A stretch of 39,124 nt of DNA from Christensenella sp. UBA6345 (GTDB taxonomy: Bacteria > Bacillota > Clostridia > Christensenellales > UBA1242), in the NCBI GenBank assembly GCA_002437945.1, contig DJSB01000038.1:4254-43377 (forward strand), read 5' to 3'. A program made the position numbers and the translations under genes. Under the pieces are notes generated by a model. That model did not search any database, was not told the DNA's origin, and saw nothing but the letters and a program-made list of their open reading frames with translations. Every line of letters starts with the position of its first letter. Position 1 is the first letter of the stretch. This document shows positions 31,035 through 39,104 of the stretch, one piece after another.

Positions 31035-31346
31035 TTACATATTAAGCAATTTAGTTTGGATACTATTTCTTAAACTCATACTTGTTATTGTGTGAGTCAT
31101 ATTAAGTAATGCAACTTTTTCAGCAGCGGTAAAGAATAGATTGTTAAGTTGTACACAGTTGTTAAGTATTATACCGCCATTTTTACCTTTTTTAGTGGTT
31201 ATAGGTATACTATTGCTATCTAATATTGATATATATCTGTATATCGTTCTAACGCTAACATCATATTTATTTGCTAAATATTTCGCAGTGACTTGTCTTC
31301 TTCTATTAAGAGTAAGTAATATTCCAAAAATTATATCTATGTGCAT
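31035..31346 (-). CDS. HTH-only YafY-like regulator
   Basis: A 103-residue protein with the N-terminal HTH_11 (DeoR-like) domain of YafY/WYL regulators: I-F-G-I-L-L-T-L-N-R-R-R-Q-V-T-A-K-Y-L-A (6-25), V-S-V-R-T-I-Y-R-Y-I (31-40), and I-P-I-T-T-K-K-G-K-N-G-G-I (52-64). The family normally continues for about 200 more residues with a WYL ligand domain. Here the frame stops soon after the HTH, and the 195 bases downstream show no WYL remnant in any frame that I can see. It may be a true truncated regulator or a decayed gene. Its promoter carries a 24-base near-palindrome at the -35 (31401-31424), which it may bind. Confidence 0.75.
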   Translation of the reverse strand: MHIDIIFGILLTLNRRRQVTAKYLANKYDVSVRTIYRYISILDSNSIPITTKKGKNGGIILNNCVQLNNLFFTAAEKVALLNMTHTITSMSLRNSIQTKLLNM

Positions 31347-31379
31347 TATTTTAACCTTTTTTATTTAAAAGTTTAATAT

Positions 31380-31408
31380 ATAATAGCACACTTATAATTA
31401 AATATCAA
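31380..31408 (-). promoter_or_regulatory. Promoter of the HTH-only gene (minus strand)
   Basis: On the minus strand, TTGATA (31403-31408), 17 bases, TATTAT (31380-31385), with TGC before the -10. The -35 box lies inside the near-palindrome at 31401-31424. Confidence 0.65.
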
Positions 31409-31424
31409 ACATATGTTCGATATT
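31401..31424. promoter_or_regulatory. 24-base near-perfect palindrome (candidate operator)
   Basis: Left arm AATATCAAACAT pairs with the right arm ATGTTCGATATT at 11 of 12 positions, with no spacer. It overlaps the -35 of the HTH gene and lies four bases downstream of the propeller gene's stop. No T run follows on the minus strand, so an operator is more likely than a terminator. Confidence 0.55.
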
Positions 31425-31427
31425 TTA

Positions 31428-32693
31428 TTATTTTTGTACTTTTGTCACAAAAATATCTTGATTGCCAAAACTTGTGGTGATTACATCGTTAGGGTAGGTG
31501 TAGTTACCAAAAATGGTAAAGTTGTTAAAATAATCTACATCAAAGTATACTAGATTTGCTTTAATTGAAAAGTCAAAACTGTTTTTTGTCTTCTCTTCGC
31601 CTAGAAGATTGAATGTATAATTATTCATTGTGCCGTTCTCTAAAGTTACTATGTTTATTTCGTTTTTATAATCAATTAAATAATTATCTACATTACTTAT
31701 TAATTTTGATTCTAATATTTTTGTTGCGTGTTCACAATAACTTAATAGATATAAATTGCGGTTGTTAATGTATGTAATTATATTAGTATTGTTAAGCCAC
31801 ATAATATTATAGTTTGAGCCACTTTGTATTTGTGCCGAATTTAAAATATTAAAGTTATAATCCAGTATTTTTAAATAATTATTATTGTTGCTTTCGGTTA
31901 TAAATACAAAATTGTTTTCTGTTATATTAAACTGAATTATTTTGTTATTGGGTATATTTTTAAGTTGGGTTATGCCACTTAAAGTAAGTATGCATATATT
32001 ACTTGCGTTGTTTGAATTGTATATTAAAAGTGTTCCGTTAAGGTATTCACACGATAACACAATGTCTACTATATCAATATTAAATACTTTTACTACATCA
32101 CTTATTACAAAATAAAAACTTGTATTGTTGCCATTTAGTATTGCTACTATTGGTTCACTAGAAACGATTAATTGTGCATTGTCTGCATTGTCAAAGTAAA
32201 TTATATCAAAATTATGTTCGCTTATATCATAACTAATAAGTTTAATACCTTTATTTTTAATTAGTATGTATATACTATTTTGATATATTTTTACTGATAT
32301 TATTTTTAAATCTTTTTCTACGCTGATTGTGTTTAATTTGATAACATTACCATCATTATCAAGTATAAGCACATAGACACTTTCGCCAGAAACCTGATTA
32401 AAATATTTATCGTTACTTTTTGTAGATCCGATTAGATAATAATTGTTAAGTTTAAATACTTCAAATACTTCATCATCATTACTACCACCATAATTATTTT
32501 CATATTCTATTTTTTCCAACTTACTTGTTCTTGAATTTATATTGTCAAATTTTTCTTTTGTAACAGAAGTGTCAGAAGTGGGTTTGGTTGTGTTTAAAGA
32601 TTCGGATTTAGATATAGTTGAAAATGCGATTATTATGCCAGCCAATAATAATATTAATACAACTATTGATATATAATTCTTATAATTTTTCAT
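31428..32693 (-). CDS. Anchored extracytoplasmic beta-propeller-like protein
   Basis: A 421-residue protein with an N-terminal signal anchor (about 6-26: Y-I-S-I-V-V-L-I-L-L-L-A-G-I-I-I-A-F). A Ser/Thr/Lys-rich linker spans 27-60. The remainder is short beta strands with aromatic and Asn residues in recurring blades. The first blade has Y-G-G-S-N-D-D-E-V-F-E-V (68-79) followed by L-I-G-S-T-K-S-N-D. The last strand F-G-N-Q-D-I-F-V-T-K-V closes the pattern. These motifs occur in SBBP-type and similar propeller proteins that bind ligands or partners. No enzyme motif is seen. AGGAG precedes the ATG. An extended -10 lies upstream, and a murG terminator separates it from murG. Confidence 0.75.
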   Translation of the reverse strand: MKNYKNYISIVVLILLLAGIIIAFSTISKSESLNTTKPTSDTSVTKEKFDNINSRTSKLEKIEYENNYGGSNDDEVFEVFKLNNYYLIGSTKSNDKYFNQVSGESVYVLILDNDGNVIKLNTISVEKDLKIISVKIYQNSIYILIKNKGIKLISYDISEHNFDIIYFDNADNAQLIVSSEPIVAILNGNNTSFYFVISDVVKVFNIDIVDIVLSCEYLNGTLLIYNSNNASNICILTLSGITQLKNIPNNKIIQFNITENNFVFITESNNNNYLKILDYNFNILNSAQIQSGSNYNIMWLNNTNIITYINNRNLYLLSYCEHATKILESKLISNVDNYLIDYKNEINIVTLENGTMNNYTFNLLGEEKTKNSFDFSIKANLVYFDVDYFNNFTIFGNYTYPNDVITTSFGNQDIFVTKVQK

Positions 32694-32720
32694 AGACTAT
32701 ACTCCTAAAAAATTTTCATC

Positions 32721-32729
32721 ATTATATCA
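32721..32729 (-). promoter_or_regulatory. Extended -10 promoter of the propeller gene (minus strand)
   Basis: TGA followed by a perfect TATAAT on the minus strand (32721-32726 for the hexamer). The -35 is weak. Confidence 0.5.
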
Positions 32730-32783
32730 AAGTTTAATAGTCTTTTGTTGATAATAGCAAAAGTTCTCATAAAAAATTATTTA

Positions 32784-32811
32784 ATGAAAAAAGCACTAAA
32801 AAAGTGCTATT
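32784..32811 (-). terminator. Terminator of murG (minus strand)
   Basis: AGCACT/AGTGCT stem around a T-rich loop, followed on the minus strand by a run of T residues. It includes the murG stop codon. Confidence 0.75.
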
Positions 32812-33877
32812 TTTCGTCATTTTTTGAGTTCTCTAAAATTACTTTTAAGATGTTTTTTGTTCCATTTTTTCCTTTTTGTGGATATTGTGCTTTTTTGATT
32901 TTTGTACTATCAAGTTTTAATTGCTGTATGGCTTCCATCATGGATTTTTTATTCATATCTTCTTGAAGTAATACATTAGCATAACCTTTAGCCAAAAAGT
33001 CTTGTGCATTGAGTATTTGATCTCCACGAGAATTTCCTTTAGGTAAGGGGATTAATAGCATAGGCTTGTTAAGTATTAAAAACTCGTTAATTGCATTGCT
33101 TCCTGCACGGCTAATTACCATGTCTGCTAGGTCAAAATAATCTTCAATATTGTTTGTAAATTCAATCTGATAATAATTATTAATTTTAATTTGTTTGTTA
33201 AAATTACCTTTACCTACGATATGTATTATGTTGTATTTCTTTGTTATTTCTTTTGCAAGTGAAAACATACATTCATTAATTGCCTGTGCACCTAGACTTC
33301 CACCTATAATAAGTATTGTGGGTAAGTTATTGTTAAATTTACATATTTTTCTTGCTCTTTCTTTGTTACCTGTAAATAATGAATCTCTAATAGGACTGCA
33401 GGTAAATACACCTTTTTTACCACAACTTTTTGCTGTCTCTTCAAAACTACAACACATTTTATTGCATTTTTTTAATATAAGTTTATTGGCTAGCCCTAGG
33501 TTGTAGTCACTTTCGTGTGCTACAATTGGTATTCCTAAACTTTTACCTGCATATGTAACTGGTACTGATACATATCCGCCTTTAGAAAATATAATATTTG
33601 GTTTGATTTTTGATAATATTTTTTTTGATTGACAATATCCTTTGATAAGTTTAAATGGTATAGCAAGATTTTTTAAATTTAATCCACGTATTAGTTTAAC
33701 GGAAGTAATAGGGTAATATTCGATTTCGGGATAATCTTTAAGTATTGTACGTTCTATACCATTTATACTTCCTATGTAATATATTTTTTCATAATGAGAC
33801 TTTAGATATTTTAATAATGCTATATTGGGCATAACATGTCCTGCAGTGCCACCACCACATAATACAATTGATTTCAT
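32807..33877 (-). CDS. murG: MurG, lipid II synthase
   Basis: A 356-residue GT-B glycosyltransferase that adds GlcNAc to lipid I on the cytosolic membrane face, giving lipid II. G-G-G-T-A-G-H (8-14) is the first MurG G-loop. G-G-Y-V-S-V-P (about 100-106) and H-E-S-D (about 120-123) are family blocks. I-I-G-G-S-L-G-A-Q-A-I-N (about 189-200) is the second loop. S-R-A-G-S-N-A-I (about 253-260) and S-R-G-D-Q (about 282-286) bind UDP-GlcNAc. AAAGGTG precedes the ATG. It has its own terminator and is transcribed divergently from parE. Confidence 0.97.
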   Translation of the reverse strand: MKSIVLCGGGTAGHVMPNIALLKYLKSHYEKIYYIGSINGIERTILKDYPEIEYYPITSVKLIRGLNLKNLAIPFKLIKGYCQSKKILSKIKPNIIFSKGGYVSVPVTYAGKSLGIPIVAHESDYNLGLANKLILKKCNKMCCSFEETAKSCGKKGVFTCSPIRDSLFTGNKERARKICKFNNNLPTILIIGGSLGAQAINECMFSLAKEITKKYNIIHIVGKGNFNKQIKINNYYQIEFTNNIEDYFDLADMVISRAGSNAINEFLILNKPMLLIPLPKGNSRGDQILNAQDFLAKGYANVLLQEDMNKKSMMEAIQQLKLDSTKIKKAQYPQKGKNGTKNILKVILENSKNDEK

Positions 33878-34442
33878 TTAATTCACCTTTGTTTTTTAAT
33901 ATTGTATGTAATAATGCTATAAAATATCTTAATAATTAAAAAAATAAATTGTTTGTGATGATTGATATATGATTTTAAGATTATGTTTTTTAATTTTTTA
34001 TTGTTATAAATATGTATAGTTATGTATAATTATGCACCATTTTTAAATAAATGCGTGTTTAAAAATAGTAGTCTAATATGTTAGTAGGAGTAAGTTTTAT
34101 TTTTAATATTATTAATTATTTATTAATCTTGACTAGTAATGTAATGCTGTAATACTTACGATATATGTATATCAAGTTACGAGCATAACTAACATTATTT
34201 TCGATGAAGTACATAATGTTAATTAAACATTATTTTATGCTAAATAATACTTTGTGTCGCTTGCATAAACCGCCTTAAGTGTGTATTTTTGCTTGCGATT
34301 AAAATTTTAAAGTCTTGACTAGATATATATATTTATATATACTAACTATGGTGTATAATTAATTATTAATTTAAAAAATAAGTTTTTTATTTATAAAAAA
34401 TGTGTTACACTAAAATGTAATTTAATATTTTGGAGGCTTGTT
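33878..34442. other. 565-base gene-free divergent region
   Basis: No ORF here has a ribosome site and coding-like sequence. It contains a hairpin with arms 34039-34047 and 34058-34066 (no T tail), and a candidate promoter TTGACTAG at 34129-34136 with AATACT near 34151-34156. A TAACATTAT/ATAATGTTA stem (roughly 34188-34220) lies between that and the strong promoter TTGACT-17-TATACT (34315-34343). Two copies of TTGACTAG about 186 bases apart suggest tandem promoters with a structured leader before parE. The 34220-34300 part is less AT-rich than its surroundings and could belong to a small RNA or leader. Confidence 0.5.
34315..34343 (+). promoter_or_regulatory. Proximal promoter of parE-parC
   Basis: TTGACT (34315-34320), 17 bases, TATACT (34338-34343). 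The start codon is about 95 bases downstream of the predicted start. Confidence 0.7.
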
Positions 34443-36410
34443 TTGGCTAACGCTTATAATAGTAAAGATATAATTGTTTTGGAAGGACTTGATGCAGTAA
34501 GATTGAGACCAGGTATGTATATTGGTACTACTGGTATCAAAGGTATGCATCATCTTTTATGGGAAATTGTAGATAATGGTGTTGATGAATTATCTAATGG
34601 TTATGGTAACAAACTTACAGTTACTATGCATAAAGACAATTCGATTACTGTAGCAGATAATGGACGTGGTATCCCAGTTGATAAGCACCCAAAACTAAAA
34701 GTAAGTGGTGTAGAAGTAGTATTTACACAGTTGCATGCTGGTGGTAAATTTAATAATTCTAACTATGCTTATTCGGGTGGTTTACACGGTGTTGGTGCTA
34801 GTGTTACCAATGCTTTAAGTGAATGGCTTAATGTTACTGTTTGTAAAGATGGTAGCAAGTATACTATGTCATTTAAGGCTATGGAAAAGAATAAAAAAGT
34901 TACTGGCGGTGTACCACAAGGTCCATTAAAACTTATTGGGAAAACCAAAAATAGTGGTACAGAAGTTACTTTCTTACCTGATAAACGTATTTTTGGTGAT
35001 GTTCTATTTGATTATGAAACCATAAATAAACGTCTAAAAGAACTTGCATTTTTGAATGGTGGTATCGAATTTACACTTATTGATGAAAATGTAAAAATGG
35101 AAGATGGTAGTTATAGGACTAAAGTATATAATTATAAAAATGGTTTAAAAGATTTTATAAAATATCTTAATGACGGTGCGACTCCAGTATATAAAGAACC
35201 TATATATATTGAAGGAAAATCTGATTTGGTTAAATTGTCATGTGCTATCCAACATATAGACAATTACAATGAAAACATATTTAGTTTTGTTAACAATATT
35301 CCTACTACAGAGGGTGGTACACACGAAACAGGACTTAAATCAGCCTTAACAAGAGCATTTAATGATATCGCTAGAGAGATGGGACTTTTGAAAGACAAAG
35401 AAGCCAATCTTATGGGCGAAGATTTTAGAGAAGGTTTAACTTGTGTTCTTTCACTGAAACTAAAGAGTGTCCAATTTGAAGGTCAAACAAAAACTAAACT
35501 TGGTAATCCAGAAGTAAGACCAGAAGTAGAAAGTTTGGTTTATGACGGACTTATGGAATTTGCTAAACAAAAAAGTAGTAAGAACGTATTAACCGAAATT
35601 ATTAATAAAGGTAAAGGTGCTGCTAAAGTAAGACTTGCGGCAAAACATGCTAAAGAAACCGCTAGAAAAGCCAATTCGGCTGATAATTATAGTCTTGTAG
35701 GTAAATTAAGTAGTTGTACTGGTAAAAATTATTTAATTAACGAACTATTTATAGTTGAAGGAGATAGCGCGGGTGGTAGTGCAAAACAGGCTAGAGACAG
35801 ACAGTATCAGGCTATTCTACCACTAAAAGGTAAACCACTTAATGTAGAAAAAAAGAGACTTAATCAAGTCCTAGATAATGAAGAAATTCGTACAATAATC
35901 AGTGCTTTAGGTGCTGGTGTTGGCAATGATTTTAAGATAGATAACTTAAAATATAATAAAGTTATAATACTTGCCGATGCTGACCAAGATGGTGCTCATA
36001 TAAGAGCAATATTATTAACATTCTTCTATAGATATATGAGAGAACTTATCACTGAAGGACATGTATATGTAGGTGTTGCTCCACTATACCGTGTATATAA
36101 AAAGAATTTTAGTGAATATGTCTATGATGACGATAAACTTGAGAAAGTTATTAAAAAATGTGGTGCTGGTTATCAGATTCAACGTTATAAAGGGTTGGGC
36201 GAGATGACAGCAGAACAGTTGTGGAGCACAACAATGGATCCAGAAAGAAGAGTACTAGTACAAGTAACTTTAGATGATATTGCTGAAGCCGAACGTATGA
36301 TTACTACATTTATGGGTGATAACATAGAAGCAAGAAAATTGTATATTAGTGAAAACGCTAATTTCAATAAAGAAACTAATTTTGAACACATTGGAGAAGT
36401 AAATGACTAA
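34443..36410 (+). CDS. parE: Type IIA topoisomerase subunit B (ParE-like; GyrB possible)
   Basis: A 655-residue ATPase subunit of a type IIA topoisomerase. The start is TTG at 34443: GGAGG lies six bases upstream and no ATG fits. The GHKL ATPase has V-D-N-G-V-D-E (about 43-49), D-N-G-R-G-I-P (about 73-79), and G-G-L-H-G-V-G-A-S (about 116-124). The transducer and TOPRIM follow: I-V-E-G-D-S-A-G-G-S-A-K-Q (about 437-449) and D-A-D-Q-D-G-A-H-I-R (about 514-523), with metal-binding D-x-D. The C-terminal R-Y-K-G-L-G-E-M is typical. The TOPRIM sequence mixes gyrase-like and topo IV-like features. The eight-base overlap with the A subunit and its lack of a GyrA box favour ParE. Confidence 0.72.
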   Translation: MANAYNSKDIIVLEGLDAVRLRPGMYIGTTGIKGMHHLLWEIVDNGVDELSNGYGNKLTVTMHKDNSITVADNGRGIPVDKHPKLKVSGVEVVFTQLHAGGKFNNSNYAYSGGLHGVGASVTNALSEWLNVTVCKDGSKYTMSFKAMEKNKKVTGGVPQGPLKLIGKTKNSGTEVTFLPDKRIFGDVLFDYETINKRLKELAFLNGGIEFTLIDENVKMEDGSYRTKVYNYKNGLKDFIKYLNDGATPVYKEPIYIEGKSDLVKLSCAIQHIDNYNENIFSFVNNIPTTEGGTHETGLKSALTRAFNDIAREMGLLKDKEANLMGEDFREGLTCVLSLKLKSVQFEGQTKTKLGNPEVRPEVESLVYDGLMEFAKQKSSKNVLTEIINKGKGAAKVRLAAKHAKETARKANSADNYSLVGKLSSCTGKNYLINELFIVEGDSAGGSAKQARDRQYQAILPLKGKPLNVEKKRLNQVLDNEEIRTIISALGAGVGNDFKIDNLKYNKVIILADADQDGAHIRAILLTFFYRYMRELITEGHVYVGVAPLYRVYKKNFSEYVYDDDKLEKVIKKCGAGYQIQRYKGLGEMTAEQLWSTTMDPERRVLVQVTLDDIAEAERMITTFMGDNIEARKLYISENANFNKETNFEHIGEVND

Positions 36411-39057
36411 AAAGAACGATGAATTTACTCCTGACGAAAATGAAGGGATAGTAAATGAAGAATTAAATTCTGAAATATTAGATGATGAAGAACAAGAACT
36501 TGATACTGTTGATTCTAATAGTGAAGATAGTCATGATGACGAAGAGTCTGCTATTAAGCCAAGTGGTAAAGTATCAAGAAAGAAACAAGACCCTTCATTT
36601 ACTTCATTACTAGGAGATAGTGATGGTAAGGGTATTGTTACTAAAAGTGTAGAACAAGTTATTCATGAAAGTATGATGCCATATTCCGAATATGTTATTT
36701 TGGATAGAGCATTGCCTAGAGTTGAAGATGGTTTAAAACCAGTTCAAAGAAGAGTACTATATAGTATGTTAGAAGTAGGTGTTACTCCTGATAAACCATA
36801 TAGAAAAAGTGCTACAATTGTAGGTACTTGTATGGGTAGGTATCACCCACATGGCGATAGTAGTATTTATCAGACCATGGTTAGACTTGCACAAGATTTT
36901 AATATGGGTATGTGTCTAGTTGACGGACATGGTAACTTTGGTTCGGTCGATGGCGATGGCGCTGCTGCTATGCGTTATACCGAAGCGCGTTTAAGCCCTA
37001 TAAGTCTTGAATTATTAAAGGATATAGAGAAAAATACGGTAACTTGGAGTTTTAACTTTGATGATAGCCGTAAAGAGCCGGATATGTTGCCGGGTAGATT
37101 CCCTAATTTGTTGGTAAATGGTGCTACTGGTATTGCTGTAGGACTTGCTACCAATATTCCTACTCACAACTTATCAGAAACTATAGATTGTGTTACTGCA
37201 TTTATTGATAATCCAAAGATTAAACTTGAACAATTATTAAAAATTATGCCAGGCCCAGACTTTTCTACTGGTGGTTATATTTTGTCTAATAGCGAATTTG
37301 ATGATGTATATAGAAAGGGTAAAGGTAAAATAATTGTTAGAGCCAAACTTAACTTGGAAACAGGCGAGAATGGTAAAAAGAATATTGTTATTACCGAGAT
37401 ACCTTTCCAAGTTAATAAAGCACTTATGCTTCAACGTATAGCCAAATTAAAGGAACTTGACCCTACTAGTTGTTTAAGTGGTATTGCTGATATTGTTGAT
37501 GAATCTGACAGACATGGTACTAGAGCGGTTATTAAACTTAAGAAAGATGCCAATGCAAAATCAATCATTAATTATTTATACAATAAGAGCGATTTACAAT
37601 GTAATTTTAATGTAAATATGGTTGCTATCGCTGAAGGTAAGCCAAAACAATTAAGTTTAATAGAAATAATAGATTATTATGTAAAATACCAACGTAAAGT
37701 TGTGTACAATCGTACAAAGTTTGATTTAGATGCTGCGGAAAAAAGAAAACATATTTTAGATGGTTTGTTAATTGCTATTAGAAATATTGATGCAGTTATT
37801 AAGATTATTAAGACCAGTAAAAGCACTCCTGAAGCCAAACAACGTCTTATAGATACTTTCTTCTTGTCTGATATTCAAGCACAAGCAATACTAGATATGA
37901 GACTTGCAAGACTTACTAATCTTGAAGTTAACAAACTTAAGGCTGAACTTGAAGGACTTATTAAACTTATCGCCGAATTAAAATCTATACTTGAAAGTGA
38001 TAAGAAGTTAATGAGTGTAGTTAAAAAGGAACTTATTGCTATAAAAAATGCATATGGAATACCTAGAAGAACTATGATTATAGATCCAGATGAAGAATCT
38101 ATTGAAGAAGAACAACCTGAAGTTATAGTTAATGAGAATGTTACTGCCGAAGATGTACATGTAGTTGTTACTGAAAACAATACAATTAAAGTTGTTAACA
38201 AACGTAGTTATGGACTAGCAACTAAAGGATTAAGTGCTAATCCAACTCCATACGAAATAGTTAAATTTGATTTAGTTATGTCTAATATGAAATATGTATA
38301 TCTATTTACCAATTTAGGCAATTGCCATAAGATTAAGGTAAGTGATATACCTATGTGTAAACTAAAAGATAAAGGTTCTATTATATCTTCATTTGTTAAA
38401 AACTATTTACCTAGTGAAAGGGTGGTAGCAATATTTGACTTTGATGTTAATGATAACGATACCGAACTTATTTTTACTACAAAAAGTGGACTTATCAAAA
38501 TAACTAAAGAAAGTGAATATATTAGTTCAAAACAATCAATTAGTGCTATTAAACTAAAAGAAGATGACGAACTTGTTAGTGTATATTATGACAATAGAGA
38601 AAAAACATTGTTAATATTTAGCCATGATGGATTGGCAGTTAATATTATAAAAGATGATGTTGCTACATTTGGTAGAGTAAGTGCTGGAGTTAAGGGTATG
38701 TCACTTAACGATGGAGACTATGTTGTAGGCTCTGTATTAAGTGGTGCTTTAGCGTATACATTGTTTACTTCTAATGGATATGGTAAAGTTATTAAAGAAA
38801 CCGAAATTCCATTGACTAGCCGTGCAAGAAAAGGTGTTAAAGTTATTAATGGTAAGAAATTAGATATTAAACTTATTGCTGTTAGTGACCTTAACAAAAA
38901 TAAAAATTATGTTGCCATACTAAAAAATAGTAATCTTGTTTATATTGAAAGTAAAAAATTAAGCCTAGAAAATAGACAAGGCACTGGTAAATCAGTGGTT
39001 GGCGAAAAGAATGGTGCAGAAACTACAAAAGTAGTACCATATATACTAGAAAGTTAG
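36403..39057 (+). CDS. parC: Type IIA topoisomerase subunit A (ParC-like; GyrA possible)
   Basis: An 884-residue DNA-cleavage subunit. Residues 1-60 are an unusual acidic Asp/Glu/Ser extension. The breakage-reunion domain starts near 85 with M-M-P-Y-S-E-Y-V-I, then R-A-L-P-R-V-E-D-G-L-K-P, Y-H-P-H-G-D-S (QRDR region), and the catalytic tyrosine in A-M-R-Y-T-E-A-R near 195. The coiled coil is near 440-540. The C-terminal beta-pinwheel (590-884) lacks a Q-R-R-G-G-K-G GyrA box, so strong negative supercoiling is unlikely and topo IV-like decatenation is favoured. It starts eight bases inside the B subunit gene, so the two are coupled. The first A-M-R-Y motif and V-D-G-H-G-N-F-G-S-V-D-G match a clostridial ParC-like group. 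Confidence 0.72.
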   Translation: MTKKNDEFTPDENEGIVNEELNSEILDDEEQELDTVDSNSEDSHDDEESAIKPSGKVSRKKQDPSFTSLLGDSDGKGIVTKSVEQVIHESMMPYSEYVILDRALPRVEDGLKPVQRRVLYSMLEVGVTPDKPYRKSATIVGTCMGRYHPHGDSSIYQTMVRLAQDFNMGMCLVDGHGNFGSVDGDGAAAMRYTEARLSPISLELLKDIEKNTVTWSFNFDDSRKEPDMLPGRFPNLLVNGATGIAVGLATNIPTHNLSETIDCVTAFIDNPKIKLEQLLKIMPGPDFSTGGYILSNSEFDDVYRKGKGKIIVRAKLNLETGENGKKNIVITEIPFQVNKALMLQRIAKLKELDPTSCLSGIADIVDESDRHGTRAVIKLKKDANAKSIINYLYNKSDLQCNFNVNMVAIAEGKPKQLSLIEIIDYYVKYQRKVVYNRTKFDLDAAEKRKHILDGLLIAIRNIDAVIKIIKTSKSTPEAKQRLIDTFFLSDIQAQAILDMRLARLTNLEVNKLKAELEGLIKLIAELKSILESDKKLMSVVKKELIAIKNAYGIPRRTMIIDPDEESIEEEQPEVIVNENVTAEDVHVVVTENNTIKVVNKRSYGLATKGLSANPTPYEIVKFDLVMSNMKYVYLFTNLGNCHKIKVSDIPMCKLKDKGSIISSFVKNYLPSERVVAIFDFDVNDNDTELIFTTKSGLIKITKESEYISSKQSISAIKLKEDDELVSVYYDNREKTLLIFSHDGLAVNIIKDDVATFGRVSAGVKGMSLNDGDYVVGSVLSGALAYTLFTSNGYGKVIKETEIPLTSRARKGVKVINGKKLDIKLIAVSDLNKNKNYVAILKNSNLVYIESKKLSLENRQGTGKSVVGEKNGAETTKVVPYILES

Positions 39058-39104
39058 TTAATTGTATTTATTATAAATTAATATAAAAAACACTCAACAT
39101 ATTA

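Noticed and set aside
31141..31368. 75-codon hydrophobic frame on the plus strand opposite the HTH-only gene
   Set aside because: It has no ribosome site and lies antisense to a gene with clear HTH motifs.
31401..31424. Palindrome as terminator of the propeller gene
   Set aside because: It has no loop or T run on the minus strand, and it overlaps a good -35 box, so an operator is the better reading.
33195..33506. 103-codon plus-strand frame inside murG
   Set aside because: It is antisense to conserved murG motifs and has no start signals.
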